64,000 bases of DNA from an uncultured Alphaproteobacteria bacterium (GCA_947259335.1 CAMYMQ010000444.1:1-64000); one strand, 5' to 3'; counted from the first letter of the stretch, positions 26,130 to 34,916 are shown. Notes: generated by a model not told the origin, from the letters alone. Numbers and translations: made by a program.

Positions 26130-26668
26130 TAGTCGACTGCGAAGGTCTTCTGCTTCCCGGGCGCGAGCTCGTAGATCATGAACGGCGCCCGCTTGGAGCC
26201 TCCCATTCCCGGAGAACCTTGCGGCATTCCCGGCAACGAGATGCCTCTGACGGCGGGGCGTTCAGCCAGCAGCCGCTCGATATGCTTTGCCGGGACGTGG
26301 CCTTCGACGACGTACTTGTCGATGACCAGCGTGTGGCAGCTTTGGAGCGCGGCCGGAACGCTGTAGCGTTCCTTGATCGAGTTGAGGTCGACCGTATCGA
26401 CCACCTTTACCTGGTAACCGAACACGCGCAGGTACTTAGCGTATTCGCCACAGCAACCGCACTGGGGATCCTTGTAGATCGTTGCGGTCTTGACGACCGG
26501 CTCTGCGTGCGACGGCATGGCAAAGCCGAGCGCGATGGGAAGCAAGACCAGGAAGGCGCCCAGCACGGCGGCCGCTTCTTTGGCAATGCTGGAAGCGAAC
26601 GAAAATCTAGACAGGCTATGGCTGGCCCGAAGACGTGCCGTGGCCCGCAGGGAAAATGCGGAAATCAT
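26129..26668 (-). CDS. DUF411 periplasmic metal-binding protein
   Basis: The 179-residue product has an N-terminal export segment (AVLGAFLVLLPIALGFAMPSHA), then a DUF411 domain starting ATIYKDPQCGCCGEYAKYL, with the CxC-C cluster typical of copper-binding members, and the SCHTLVIDKYVVEGHVPA block. The ATG at 26668 has GTAGGAGAT upstream and removes the long non-coding extension in the ORF track. It is the first gene of the DUF411-TlpA-CcmG run and probably binds or chaperones copper in the periplasm. Confidence 0.9.
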   Translation of the reverse strand: MISAFSLRATARLRASHSLSRFSFASSIAKEAAAVLGAFLVLLPIALGFAMPSHAEPVVKTATIYKDPQCGCCGEYAKYLRVFGYQVKVVDTVDLNSIKERYSVPAALQSCHTLVIDKYVVEGHVPAKHIERLLAERPAVRGISLPGMPQGSPGMGGSKRAPFMIYELAPGKQKTFAVD

Positions 26669-26738
26669 TGTTGAATCTCCTACCGGACAAGTAACAAACC
26701 TCGTTCGGCACAGTCGTGCCGACGGGGTCAAAGGCTTG

Positions 26739-27074
26739 TCAGGCGGAGCGCGGGGGCGGCGTGAGCGGCGGCGCAGCCCAGCCGATATACCGGAACTGCG
26801 GCGAGGTGCCAGCGACTTCCGCTGGCGTAGTGAAGACCGCGATGGTCTCGGTTGCGGGGGCGAAATAGCCGATACACGGGGCCGCGCACGACCGGATGTC
26901 ATGGTGTGGATGATCGGTGCCGCCGCAGGAATCGCAGGCACTTGACACCGCCACGTGGCTCATCGCCGCAAGGGCCTTGGCGCAGGCACTGGCGGGCGCA
27001 TAGACAGCCGCGACGGCGAACCCTGCGAGGATGAAAAGCGCCAGCGGACGCAATCTGTTTCGAATGCCGCCCAT
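26739..27074 (-). CDS. Cys/His-rich exported protein (DUF2946-like layout)
   Basis: The 111-residue product has a hydrophobic export segment (LALFILAGFAVAAVYAPASA), a Cys/His cluster (CDSCGGTDHPHHDIRSC, then AAPC) and a Pro-rich C-terminal end (PPLTPPPRS). The same architecture is seen in the 20812-21207 product. The cluster looks metal-binding and the location upstream of DUF411 suggests copper or mercury, but the family assignment is by layout only. It is divergent from the merR gene. Confidence 0.6.
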   Translation of the reverse strand: MGGIRNRLRPLALFILAGFAVAAVYAPASACAKALAAMSHVAVSSACDSCGGTDHPHHDIRSCAAPCIGYFAPATETIAVFTTPAEVAGTSPQFRYIGWAAPPLTPPPRSA

Positions 27075-27366
27075 CGATACCAGCAGCCAAATACAAGCGG
27101 ACGGGGCACCATGCCCAGTCGATGACTAAGTTAGCGTTCGCCGGCAGGCAGGCAAGCGGATTATCGCCGCACGGCACTGCCCAAGAGGCCGGTTCGATAT
27201 ATGCCCAATTCATTGCGGCGATGACTTCCGGTTCTGGAGGAAGAGCTGACTGTGTTCCGAAGTCTGTCAATTTCACCGACGAGCTAAGAGCGGACACCGG
27301 AACGGTGAAGGTTCGGCGAGCTTTGTCCAGACACGATGGTCCAAACATCGCATAGGCCAAACGGCC
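27075..27366. other. divergent intergenic region, mostly featureless
   Basis: No gene recognised. It separates the minus-strand metal/thiol genes from the plus-strand merR operon, whose promoter is listed separately. Confidence 0.4.
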
Positions 27367-27398
27367 TTGACTCTAAAGTTCGCTTCAGGGTGTAGGCT
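27367..27398 (+). promoter_or_regulatory. MerR-type overlong-spacer promoter and operator
   Basis: TTGACT (27367-27372) and TAGGCT (27393-27398) are separated by 20 bp, the long spacer that MerR-family activators untwist. The spacer holds an imperfect dyad (ACTCTaaAG-ttcg-CTtcAGGGT) like those of mer/pbr/cad/znt promoters. It drives the downstream merR gene, so the operon is probably autoregulated. Confidence 0.78.
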
Positions 27399-27426
27399 CG
27401 CACTTGGTCATTGTGAGGTTGTGCCG

Positions 27427-27831
27427 ATGCTGAATATCGGAGAGGCCGCCCGGCAGGGCGGCGTGAGCGTCGAGGCGATGCGGTACTACGAACGGCAGGG
27501 ACTGCTCGCAGCGCCCGACCGGGACGCCAACGGCTATCGCCGCTACACGCCTGCAGCTGTTCGGCGAATCAAATTCATCAAGCGCGCCCAGGACGTGGGG
27601 TTCACCCTTAGAGATATCGGCGACCTGCTGTTTCTGAAAGTCGACCCGGGCGCGTCTTGCAGCGACGTTCGTGACCGCGCTCGGGCCAAGCTCGGCGAGA
27701 TCGACGAGAAGATCGAGGTGTTGATGCGAATGCGGTTCGCCCTCGCCGAATGGACGGACGCGTGCCCGAGCGAGGCACCGGTCAGTGAATGTCCGATTCT
27801 AGACGCCCTGGATCGAGACGATGAAACCTGA
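27427..27831 (+). CDS. MerR-family regulator with the three mercury-type cysteines
   Basis: The 134-residue protein starts with a winged helix (MLNIGEAARQGGVSVEAMRYYERQGLL) and a dimerisation helix. Three Cys lie at the positions used by MerR of mercury transposons: GASCSD, DACPSE and SECPI (equivalents of Cys82, Cys117 and Cys126). Hg(II) sensing is therefore likely, although related thiophilic metals are possible. The ATG at 27427 is chosen over the track start because the DNA-binding helix begins there. It overlaps the next gene by 11 nt. Confidence 0.87.
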   Translation: MLNIGEAARQGGVSVEAMRYYERQGLLAAPDRDANGYRRYTPAAVRRIKFIKRAQDVGFTLRDIGDLLFLKVDPGASCSDVRDRARAKLGEIDEKIEVLMRMRFALAEWTDACPSEAPVSECPILDALDRDDET

Positions 27832-28573
27832 CGCGCCGAACGTGGAGTTCGTCTACGAGCAGACTTGTCCGTTCGTCCGCGAGGCCAGACGGCGGCTGAT
27901 CGACGGCTTTCGGTCCGCGGGCTTGACGCCGCACTGGTCTGAATGGGAGGCCTCCGATCCACGCGCACCCGAACACCTACGAGGCCTCGGCTCCCCCACC
28001 ATCCTGGTCGACGGGCGCGATATCGCAGGGACGCCGAGAGACGAGAGGGAACGGTGTTGCCGCATCTACACGCTCGACGAGGAACAGCGAGGGGTGCCGC
28101 CCCTGACAATGATCGTTGCAGCGTTGACGAGGCCCAGAAATGGATCGGATCTAGCGCCCAACATGCGCGCGTCGAGCGCTCGATCGCAAGCCGCCTTGCT
28201 CCTCACCGTTGGGCTCGCAGTACTTCCCAAGTTAACCTGCCCCGCATGCTGGCCGGCCTACGCAGGTCTGCTAAGCAGCCTCGGGATCGGATTCGTCAAC
28301 TACACCCCGTTCTTACTGCCACTGACCGCGGCGTTTCTGACTATATCCGTCTTGGCGCTCGCCTATAGGGCGACGCGCCGCCGTGGATACGGACCGTTTC
28401 TGCTCGGAACGTTCGCGGCCCTCACCGCGCTCATCGGAAAATTCGGTTTCGACAGCGACGACATCATGTGGGCGGGGTTGGGAGTTCTCGTCGTCGCTTC
28501 AATTTGGAATACCTGGCCGAAGCGGCGAGGCGATGGCGCCTGCGGTGCGCGTGCGCTTCCCGAGATCGCCTAA
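27821..28573 (+). CDS. thioredoxin-like / MerC-like fusion membrane protein
   Basis: The 250-residue protein has two parts. Residues 1-105 look like a degenerate thioredoxin-fold domain with a single Cys (EQTCPFVREAR) and a CC pair (ERCCRIY). Residues 120-240 form a four-helix membrane domain with TCPACWPAYAGLLSSLGIGF, like the CxxC helix of MerC. Uptake of a thiophilic metal ion and hand-over to the N-terminal domain would be a reasonable model (inference). It is co-transcribed with merR. No mercuric reductase gene follows. Confidence 0.75.
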   Translation: MKPDAPNVEFVYEQTCPFVREARRRLIDGFRSAGLTPHWSEWEASDPRAPEHLRGLGSPTILVDGRDIAGTPRDERERCCRIYTLDEEQRGVPPLTMIVAALTRPRNGSDLAPNMRASSARSQAALLLTVGLAVLPKLTCPACWPAYAGLLSSLGIGFVNYTPFLLPLTAAFLTISVLALAYRATRRRGYGPFLLGTFAALTALIGKFGFDSDDIMWAGLGVLVVASIWNTWPKRRGDGACGARALPEIA

Positions 28574-28605
28574 ACATAAATCTTAGCCGGAAAAGGAAAT
28601 ACGTG

Positions 28606-28869
28606 ATGACGGACAAACGAAAGATAGAGGTATTCAGCGCCGGTTGCGGCCTGTGCGAGGACACCATCGCAATGGTGCAGAACGCCGCATGTTCATCGTG
28701 TGAAGTGGTCATCCTCGACGTAAAGGACAAGGAGACCTTGTCCCGCGCCAGGGAATTGGGCGTTCAGTCGGTGCCAGCCATTGCAATTGACGGTGTTCTC
28801 GCATCCTGCTGCGCCGAGCGCGGTGTGGACGAGAGCACCCTTCGCGCCGCTGGTTTGGGCCGTCCATAG
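28606..28869 (+). CDS. small thioredoxin-like protein with CxxC
   Basis: The 87-residue protein has a glutaredoxin/thioredoxin-like pattern: IEVFSAGCGLCEDTIAMV, a middle SSCEVVILDV strand and a GVQSVPAIAIDG cis-proline segment, then a CC pair. The ATG at 28606 follows AAAAGGAAA. It is the third gene of the merR operon and could pass metal or electrons to the fusion protein upstream. Confidence 0.82.
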   Translation: MTDKRKIEVFSAGCGLCEDTIAMVQNAACSSCEVVILDVKDKETLSRARELGVQSVPAIAIDGVLASCCAERGVDESTLRAAGLGRP

Positions 28870-29081
28870 ATCTGCTTCGGCTCACTTCCAGTCCGTCGAT
28901 AGATCGGCTTCCACGACCGGTCCGGAGTGCTGATCGGATACGTCGCGATTGAATTCGACCGCAGGTGTTGCTGGAACTCCAACCGCAGCTCGAATTACGT
29001 CATCAAAACTCCAAGTAGGTCTCCAGCAATTCATCTTGCTAAGCAGCCCGCGACCGGACGTCGGGAAGAGATCGTCCAGTG
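28870..29081. other. junction between metal cargo and mobile-element genes
   Basis: No gene, RNA or clear direct repeat is visible. It lies between the convergent ends of the thioredoxin-like gene and the AAA ATPase. Confidence 0.35.
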
Positions 29082-30137
29082 TCAGACGGGTCCGCTTGCA
29101 TGCACCCGCGTCGCTTCATGATGCCGATGCGCCACCTGTCGCAGCGTGTCACGGGCCTGCTCACCCTCGACGACGGACAGGAGCGGCACGAGCATTTGAT
29201 TGAGCCGTGGCTCGATGTTTGGATCGGCGAGACCAGGGTCCAATCGACACCGCCCACGAATACGGAACCGGTACATGAGGAGTTTGTTGCGGAGCTCGCG
29301 CGCCTCCGCCTCATGCTCGGCCGGCAGGTTGAACGGGATGTCCTTCCTCAGCTTTCGGGATCGCATCTCCGCGGTGATGAACCGGCTGTCGAGCCCCTTG
29401 TCGTCATAGTTGCCCCGGGTGGCGACGATCTTGGGTCCGAAGACCTGGAAAGCGCGGGGCTCGAACTCGCGCTGGCGGCTTAGGTTCGCGCGCAGGACCG
29501 GCATGCCGTGGATGATCCCGTTGTTGAGGATCTTGACCATCTCTGCCTTTTCGTCCGAGAACCGGAAGTCCGCCTCGTCGATGACCAGTGTGCCGCCGAA
29601 CCGGTCGAGCATGTGGAAGACCGGTGAGATGGTAGATGCTCCGCTCGCGAACATTGGCCGGTAGCAGATCGAACCGACGGTTTGCAGGAACCGGGTCTTG
29701 CCGGTGCCGTAGTCGCCCCGGACGCGCAGATACGGCACCTCGTTGAACGCGTCGTGCAGCCAGGTGAACAGCACGTAGTAGCTGGCGAAACGCTCGAAAT
29801 CGCTGTCCAGCTCGACGTAGCGATGGATGAACGTCCGGATGTCTTCGATGAGCTGCTCCTGGCTGCCGTACTCCTCGGGCCTCGCCGCGAAGAGCACGAC
29901 CCTGTTGCGCACGAAGTCGTTGTCGAACGCATAGGCTTCCAATAGTCGGCCGGCGTCGTCCTCGATCGATTGAGATCGCTGCCAGGCGCCGTCCCACCAA
30001 ACGGCGAATGCGGTCTGCCGTTGCTCGGGATCGCAGATCATTTCGACCAAGGCTCCACCTGTCAGCACAGCCGAAACCGCCGGCACGGGGTTCGTGTCGC
30101 GCCGGCGGCCAGATTTCTGCGTCGACTTCGCGGTCAT
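29082..30137 (-). CDS. AAA-type ATPase of plasmid/phage replication type, possibly 3'-truncated
   Basis: The 351-residue product has a Walker A motif (VRGDYGTGKTRFLQ, about residue 145) and a Walker B motif (GTLVIDEADFR), followed by an arginine-containing sensor region (EPRAFQVFGPKIVATRGN). The order resembles DUF3631/DUF927-like helicase-type ATPases on plasmids and prophages. The C-terminus ends soon after a VPLLSVVEGEQAR segment, where relatives often continue, so the 3' end may have been lost at the 28.9-29.1 kb junction. No primase domain is present. Confidence 0.65.
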   Translation of the reverse strand: MTAKSTQKSGRRRDTNPVPAVSAVLTGGALVEMICDPEQRQTAFAVWWDGAWQRSQSIEDDAGRLLEAYAFDNDFVRNRVVLFAARPEEYGSQEQLIEDIRTFIHRYVELDSDFERFASYYVLFTWLHDAFNEVPYLRVRGDYGTGKTRFLQTVGSICYRPMFASGASTISPVFHMLDRFGGTLVIDEADFRFSDEKAEMVKILNNGIIHGMPVLRANLSRQREFEPRAFQVFGPKIVATRGNYDDKGLDSRFITAEMRSRKLRKDIPFNLPAEHEAEARELRNKLLMYRFRIRGRCRLDPGLADPNIEPRLNQMLVPLLSVVEGEQARDTLRQVAHRHHEATRVHASGPV

Positions 30138-30310
30138 GGCGGCATGGTACGTGCCGTCGTGGCTGCAAAGTAGACGTGGAAAATTGGCCTAACGGCCCAA
30201 ACCGCACGACTACGAATGCCCCGATGGCTCCGCTACCCTGTACCCATGCCGGACAGGGTAGCGAGCGGTAGACAGCGCTCGACCCCGGTTATCCCCGGCA
30301 AGGATCACGT

Positions 30311-30478
30311 ATGCTCAGCCTCAAAGAACTTCGACAAATCGAGCCCAACTTCAGAGAGATCGATGACGAAAGCCTGATCAAAATCCGAGCCAAGTTCTAT
30401 GAGCTAGTGGACCTTGCGTTGGATGCCTGCACGAAAGAAAAGTCGCCGCGGAGTCACGATTTCAATCGTCTGGGCTGA
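30311..30478 (+). CDS. small hypothetical protein upstream of the serine recombinase (55 aa)
   Basis: This ORF is too short for the track: ATG at 30311, TGA at 30476-30478. The product MLSLKELRQIEPNFREIDDE... is acidic/helical with a KIRAKFYELVDLALDA helix. It ends 37 nt before the recombinase start and has the same strand. No family is recognised. The amino-acid composition looks coding. Confidence 0.5.
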   Translation: MLSLKELRQIEPNFREIDDESLIKIRAKFYELVDLALDACTKEKSPRSHDFNRLG

Positions 30479-30480
30479 AT

Positions 30481-30509
30481 GTGACTCTACATACTTGAGC
30501 TAGTATAAT
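30481..30509 (+). promoter_or_regulatory. sigma-70-like promoter of the serine recombinase
   Basis: GTGACT and a perfect TATAAT (30504-30509) are spaced by 17 bp. The expected start site, about 7 nt after the -10, coincides with the GTG at 30516, so the message may be leaderless. Confidence 0.6.
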
Positions 30510-30515
30510 GAGCAT

Positions 30516-32090
30516 GTGCAAAACGATAAGAACAAGAAAGCAATCATCTACTGTCGCGTATCCTCTCTCGAGCAAGTCGACGGAACGAGCCTCCAGATGC
30601 AGAAGGAGGCGTGCTTGTCGTACTGCAGGAAGTCCGGCATGCCGGTCGAACGGATATTCGTCGAGAAAGGCGAATCCGCCAAGACCGCTCAGCGCACCGA
30701 GTTCATCAAGGCCATAGACTATTGCAAGCGGTTGAGGGGGCGGGGTGGATACTTCGTGGTCTGGAAGATCGACCGTTTCGCCCGCGACGCGTCGGATCAC
30801 TTCCACGTCAAGGCGCTTCTTGCCAAGCATGGCGTATCCATACGCTCGGTGACCGAAACGATCGGTGATGACCCCCAGGGCCACCTGATGGAGACGATCC
30901 TCGCGGGGTTCGCCCAGTTCGACAACGACATACGCGCCCTAAGGTCACGCGGCGGCATGGAAGCGCGGCTCCGCCAGGGCATATGGGTCTGGCGTGCGCC
31001 GCTGGGCTACTGCCGCAAGGAAAAGGGTGCGAACCTCTCGATCGACCCCGCGACCGCCCCGCTAATCCGCGCGATCTTCGAGACATACGCCATTGGAAAC
31101 CAGACCTACGAATCGGTCGCAAGCTTGCTCGAAAGGCGCGGATACAAACTGCCCACCGGCAAGGCCCCGTACCCTCAGCTGATCGAGAAGATCCTCAGGA
31201 ACCCGATCTACTGCGGCGTGATCCGGGTCTGGGGCGCCGAGCACCAGGCCGCGTTCGAGCCCATCGTCGACAAGGACCTGTTCAACAGGTGCCAGGCCGG
31301 CTACCGAAACCGGATCAAGGTCGGCCCGCGAAAGGTCAAGAATCCAGATTTTCCGCTGCGTCGGCTTGTCATCTGCGCCGAATGCGATGCCCCGTTGACC
31401 GGAAGCGCTTCGACCGGACGGCACGGCAAGAAATACCGGTACTACCATCACCAAAAGCAGGACTGCCTGAAGGCCGCATTCATCCCGAGAGATGCCCTCG
31501 AGCAGCAGTTCGTCGCGCATCTCGGCCGATTGTCACCGAGCCTGAAGTACGAGAGAGCCTTCAAGGCGATTGTCCTCGACACCTGGAGCAATAAATACTC
31601 GATCCTCGAGGATGCCCGCCGGAGGCAGCGGGCCGAACGCGACAGCCTCGAAAAGGAACGGCAGCGCATCTTCGACGCCCACCGTGCCGGCCTATACTCG
31701 GATGCCGAGTTCCTCGACCAGAAAACCATGGTCGATCAGCGGCTCACCCGCATCGAGGTGGACAGTCCGCCCGAGCCAGACAACGACGATTTCAACGTGG
31801 AGGAGGCCCTCGACCGCTGCTTCGACCTCGTCCGCGACACTGCAGACCTATGGCAGCGGCTGGACTACCCAGGAAAGCTGCGGTTCCAAAAATTGCTCTT
31901 CGACGATGGAATTCTACCGTACGACGGATCCCGCTTTGGAACCGCGAAATTATCGCCGATCTTCGCCCTATCTGAGGAGTTTGATCAAAAAAACTCTAAC
32001 TTGGTGACCCCAATTAGAGCTATATGGAACCAGCTAATTCGAGATCTAGAGAACTGGGTTGATTTTTATAGATCAACTTTAGCGAATTAG
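30516..32090 (+). CDS. large serine recombinase
   Basis: The 524-residue product has an N-terminal resolvase domain (IIYCRVSSLEQ with the catalytic Ser, then FVVWKIDRFARD), a recombinase domain (about 165-270), a zinc-ribbon segment (ICAECDAPLTGS ... YYHHQKQDC), and a coiled-coil-like region (ILEDARRRQRAERDSLEKERQRI). This is the layout of large serine integrases that move phages and integrative elements between att sites. The start is GTG; no Shine-Dalgarno sequence is present. The last 35 codons span an imperfect palindrome (31995-32020). It is a different recombinase type from the tyrosine integrase at 49-50 kb. Confidence 0.93.
   Translation: MQNDKNKKAIIYCRVSSLEQVDGTSLQMQKEACLSYCRKSGMPVERIFVEKGESAKTAQRTEFIKAIDYCKRLRGRGGYFVVWKIDRFARDASDHFHVKALLAKHGVSIRSVTETIGDDPQGHLMETILAGFAQFDNDIRALRSRGGMEARLRQGIWVWRAPLGYCRKEKGANLSIDPATAPLIRAIFETYAIGNQTYESVASLLERRGYKLPTGKAPYPQLIEKILRNPIYCGVIRVWGAEHQAAFEPIVDKDLFNRCQAGYRNRIKVGPRKVKNPDFPLRRLVICAECDAPLTGSASTGRHGKKYRYYHHQKQDCLKAAFIPRDALEQQFVAHLGRLSPSLKYERAFKAIVLDTWSNKYSILEDARRRQRAERDSLEKERQRIFDAHRAGLYSDAEFLDQKTMVDQRLTRIEVDSPPEPDNDDFNVEEALDRCFDLVRDTADLWQRLDYPGKLRFQKLLFDDGILPYDGSRFGTAKLSPIFALSEEFDQKNSNLVTPIRAIWNQLIRDLENWVDFYRSTLAN
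31995..32020. repeat. imperfect palindrome in the 3' end of the recombinase gene
   Basis: CTCTAAcTTGG and CCCAAtTTAGAG-type arms flank a tgac centre. It lies within the coding sequence near the stop. It could be an att half-site or an RNA hairpin; no second copy was found by eye. Confidence 0.4.
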
Positions 32091-32450
32091 CCGGCGGGGC
32101 GGATATTCGCCCGATACCATCGCACCTCCGATCACGGTCGAACAATTATCAGATGTCGAGTCGGTATGAGATGCCTGTGCGCGTGCCTTTGGTTTGTCGG
32201 AGGTGCGCATCGAGCCTGTCGCCGAGATTAATAATCTCAGCACACACACTGTAGCGCAAGCGAGGACTAAATAGAAAGACGCGAACTCTTGTCCGCATGG
32301 CATAAAGGCAATTGCTCGGACCTGCCCAGAAGCCGCTGAGGTAGCACGCGTCAAGGTCGAGGTCGAATCACAGCGCGAAGTCAGGGTCATCGACATCACG
32401 GAGGCTGTGAAGTCGTTTTTGCCAGGTCCTTTCCTAAAAAAAAGTCCTCG
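32091..32450. other. intergenic stretch between convergent recombinase and ATPase genes
   Basis: About 360 bases. One minus-strand ORF (32079-32399) has a hydrophobic stretch but overlaps the recombinase end and has no convincing start, so I do not call it. Confidence 0.4.
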
Positions 32451-34916
32451 TTACTTGGTCTTGAGGTTGATGCTGACGGTGCCGCAGTTACAGCGGAGCT
32501 GCTCTGACGGGCCCTTGCGCGGCGTGAGATAGGGATAACTGCCGCATTTCGGGTTTGAACAACGGATATGATCAAGCAATGTCTTGAAAGCGTCGGCGAC
32601 TTCCTTGAATTCGGCCTTGGTGAAATTTTCCCAATCGTTGAAGTGCACGGACTTGTTGATTGACCACTGCTCGGCGTTGGATTTCTGGATCAGCGCCTTG
32701 GCCTCCTCCAGCTTGGCCTCAAGCCCGGCTTTGGCTTCATCATGACCCCAGTGCGCTGCCGACCTGATGCCCTTGTCCAGACGGTCACGCCACCGGTTCA
32801 GCACCGATGGCAGCAAGTCACCAAGGTCGTAATTGGCGTCACCGCGATATTCGACTTGCGCGCGCAACTTGTCTGCCAGCACAGCGGAAATATATTCGAG
32901 ATACCGGCGCAACAGCGCCGCCGCGCGGGGCACGTCGTCTTTATCGAGCGCGGCGCCGATCTCCGTCCAGATATCCGTGTCGTCCCAGATACGCGGCCCG
33001 GTCTCAACGTTCCAGCCGCCGAAGAACTGGCCTCCCTTAATCAGCCCTTCGGTCTTCATATACTGGAGCCAGACGCGGTCATGCGTGGTTAGGACGAACT
33101 GGGTATCCGGAAATTTCGTCTTCAGCAGCCGGCATACTTCACGGCGATGGCCGGTATCGACCGACATCAAGACATCGTCGAGCACGGCAAAGGTGAATTT
33201 GTCGCCGAGCGTGTGCTTCATTAGGGCGAGGTAGAGGCAAAGCCCCATCCCGTCCTGATGCCCTTCACTGTGATAAGCGCCGGGTGGGAACGTCCCCCTG
33301 CCGTAAAAATCGACATTGAAGCTGAGCTTGGCGGGTTCGGCTTTCAGCTCGCCGACGAACTCGCCTTCATCATCGTTGATCGCCTTGTAGAGATCCGTGA
33401 ATTCTTTGGCGACCGCGTCATAGATATCTTCCAGGACCTTGTTGGATACACTGTTGTAATGGTCACGGATTTTCTGCGCCGTGGCGCTCCGCTTAGCCAT
33501 CGCCTTGGACGTTTTGCTGCTAGCCAGCAGCCTTTCGTACCGATCTTGAAGGACGGCGAGGAAATCGATCGCCTTGTCCTTGGCCGAGCTGTCGGGAAGA
33601 GCTTGCACGCCCTTCTGAGTATCGCCGAGCTGTGCCTGCGCATCTGACGGCAATTCCCACCATTTGACCTGAATGGCGGCAATCGCCCCTTCAATCCGCG
33701 AATAATCGTCCTGGAATGCCTTAAGCGCCGCCTTGGCGTCCTCGAGCGCCTCGGCACGGGCATCCAGCGCGTCGCGCGGCACGGCAGGATCAAGCTTGGC
33801 TGCGTATTCCGCCGCCTTCCTGATAGCACCAGCCCTCTCTTCGAGGCTGCCCATGACCGCAGTGATCGCCTTGCCAAGGTTTTCGAGCAACGTGCCCATC
33901 GCTTCGGCGCTCAAGAGTTTTGCCTTGAGGTGCGCGCGGAGCTCATATGCGTCCCACGGTGTATCGCAAAGCGGACACGCATCCTCGGTGACCAGTTCAA
34001 GACCGGTGGTGATGAAGCCGTGTGCTCGCGCCAGCGAGAGCGCCTTTTCGTCTTCCTCAAGCTTTTTCAAGTCAGAAAGCGCGCTTTCGCGGTGCCCCTT
34101 GAGGGCATTCGGTTCACCCGCCGCGACGGCGGAAGCCAACGTGGCGAGATCGGCAAGGGCGACATCCTTGGCGATGCCAGGCTTCTTATCCTCGCTGTCA
34201 TTTTCTGCTGCGCCTTCCTTGAATGACGTTGTGGGCGTGAGTTCGGTGAGCGCGGGCAAGCCAAGGACGCCGCGCTGTTCGTTGGCCTTTTCGAGCACCT
34301 TTTCCCGGTCGAGCGAATCCAGCCCAAGCGCGGTCTTGAGTTCGTTTTCGGCGGTACGCGTTGCCCGCTCCGCCTCTTCAGCATCACGCTTGCACTTATT
34401 GGCGTAGCTCACGAATGTCTTGCGAAGGTCGCCGATGTAATCAAGGCGCAGCAGGTTCTGGACATCCGTGGAGCGCTGTGCGGGTGGGGTTACGATGTAT
34501 TTAGCGATCTCGCGCCGAGAGAGCGCGAATTCCGGATGCGATTGCAGCTCGCCGATGATCGCTTCGATCTCGGCGTCAGCGGGTACGATTTCTACGGCAC
34601 GTGGATTCTTGACTGACCGCGTAACCGTGACCTCCTTCCCAAGCGAGGGTATAGCAGCGGTTATCGTGACTTTAGCCTTGTCGGGATTTTTGCTCTGATC
34701 GACATGCGGTGCATGCGCTTTGACACTAAGTTCGCCCTGGCCTTGCCCGGATAGCCTAGTGATATTACCCGTCAGACAAAATTCGATTGCATCGACAACA
34801 CCGCTTTTGCCGGTGCCGTTCGGGCCGCAAATGCCGAAATTCTCGCCGACAAGGTCAAGATCCAGCTCCCTGATGCCGCGAAACTCTTCGATGTGGATAG
34901 TCTTGATATGAATCAC
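32451..34916 (-). CDS. Rad50/SMC-like ABC ATPase with zinc hook and C-terminal zinc ribbon
   Basis: The 821-residue protein has a Walker A motif at the N-terminus (FGICGPNGTGKSGVVDAIEF), long coiled-coil arms, a zinc-hook-like EDACPLCDTPW near residue 320, a degenerate signature (HSEGHQDGMGLCLYLAL), Walker B (FAVLDDVLMSVD) and the H-loop (VLTTHD). Unlike Rad50 it continues for about 190 residues: a helical domain (LLRRYLEYISAVLADKL ... GIRSAAHWGHDEAK) and a CSNPKC...CNC zinc ribbon. Such fused tails often carry an effector in phage-defence ATPases. RSAAHWGH fits a HEPN-like R-x6-H, but this is speculative. It overlaps the 66-residue gene upstream by ATGA. Confidence 0.8.
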   Translation of the reverse strand: MIHIKTIHIEEFRGIRELDLDLVGENFGICGPNGTGKSGVVDAIEFCLTGNITRLSGQGQGELSVKAHAPHVDQSKNPDKAKVTITAAIPSLGKEVTVTRSVKNPRAVEIVPADAEIEAIIGELQSHPEFALSRREIAKYIVTPPAQRSTDVQNLLRLDYIGDLRKTFVSYANKCKRDAEEAERATRTAENELKTALGLDSLDREKVLEKANEQRGVLGLPALTELTPTTSFKEGAAENDSEDKKPGIAKDVALADLATLASAVAAGEPNALKGHRESALSDLKKLEEDEKALSLARAHGFITTGLELVTEDACPLCDTPWDAYELRAHLKAKLLSAEAMGTLLENLGKAITAVMGSLEERAGAIRKAAEYAAKLDPAVPRDALDARAEALEDAKAALKAFQDDYSRIEGAIAAIQVKWWELPSDAQAQLGDTQKGVQALPDSSAKDKAIDFLAVLQDRYERLLASSKTSKAMAKRSATAQKIRDHYNSVSNKVLEDIYDAVAKEFTDLYKAINDDEGEFVGELKAEPAKLSFNVDFYGRGTFPPGAYHSEGHQDGMGLCLYLALMKHTLGDKFTFAVLDDVLMSVDTGHRREVCRLLKTKFPDTQFVLTTHDRVWLQYMKTEGLIKGGQFFGGWNVETGPRIWDDTDIWTEIGAALDKDDVPRAAALLRRYLEYISAVLADKLRAQVEYRGDANYDLGDLLPSVLNRWRDRLDKGIRSAAHWGHDEAKAGLEAKLEEAKALIQKSNAEQWSINKSVHFNDWENFTKAEFKEVADAFKTLLDHIRCSNPKCGSYPYLTPRKGPSEQLRCNCGTVSINLKTK

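Noticed and set aside
27122-27355. 77-aa plus-strand ORF upstream of merR
   Set aside because: No ribosome-binding site or family; it lies in the promoter region of divergent genes.
32079-32399. 106-aa minus-strand ORF with a hydrophobic stretch between the recombinase and the Rad50-like ATPase
   Set aside because: It overlaps the recombinase end, has no good start signal and resembles no family.
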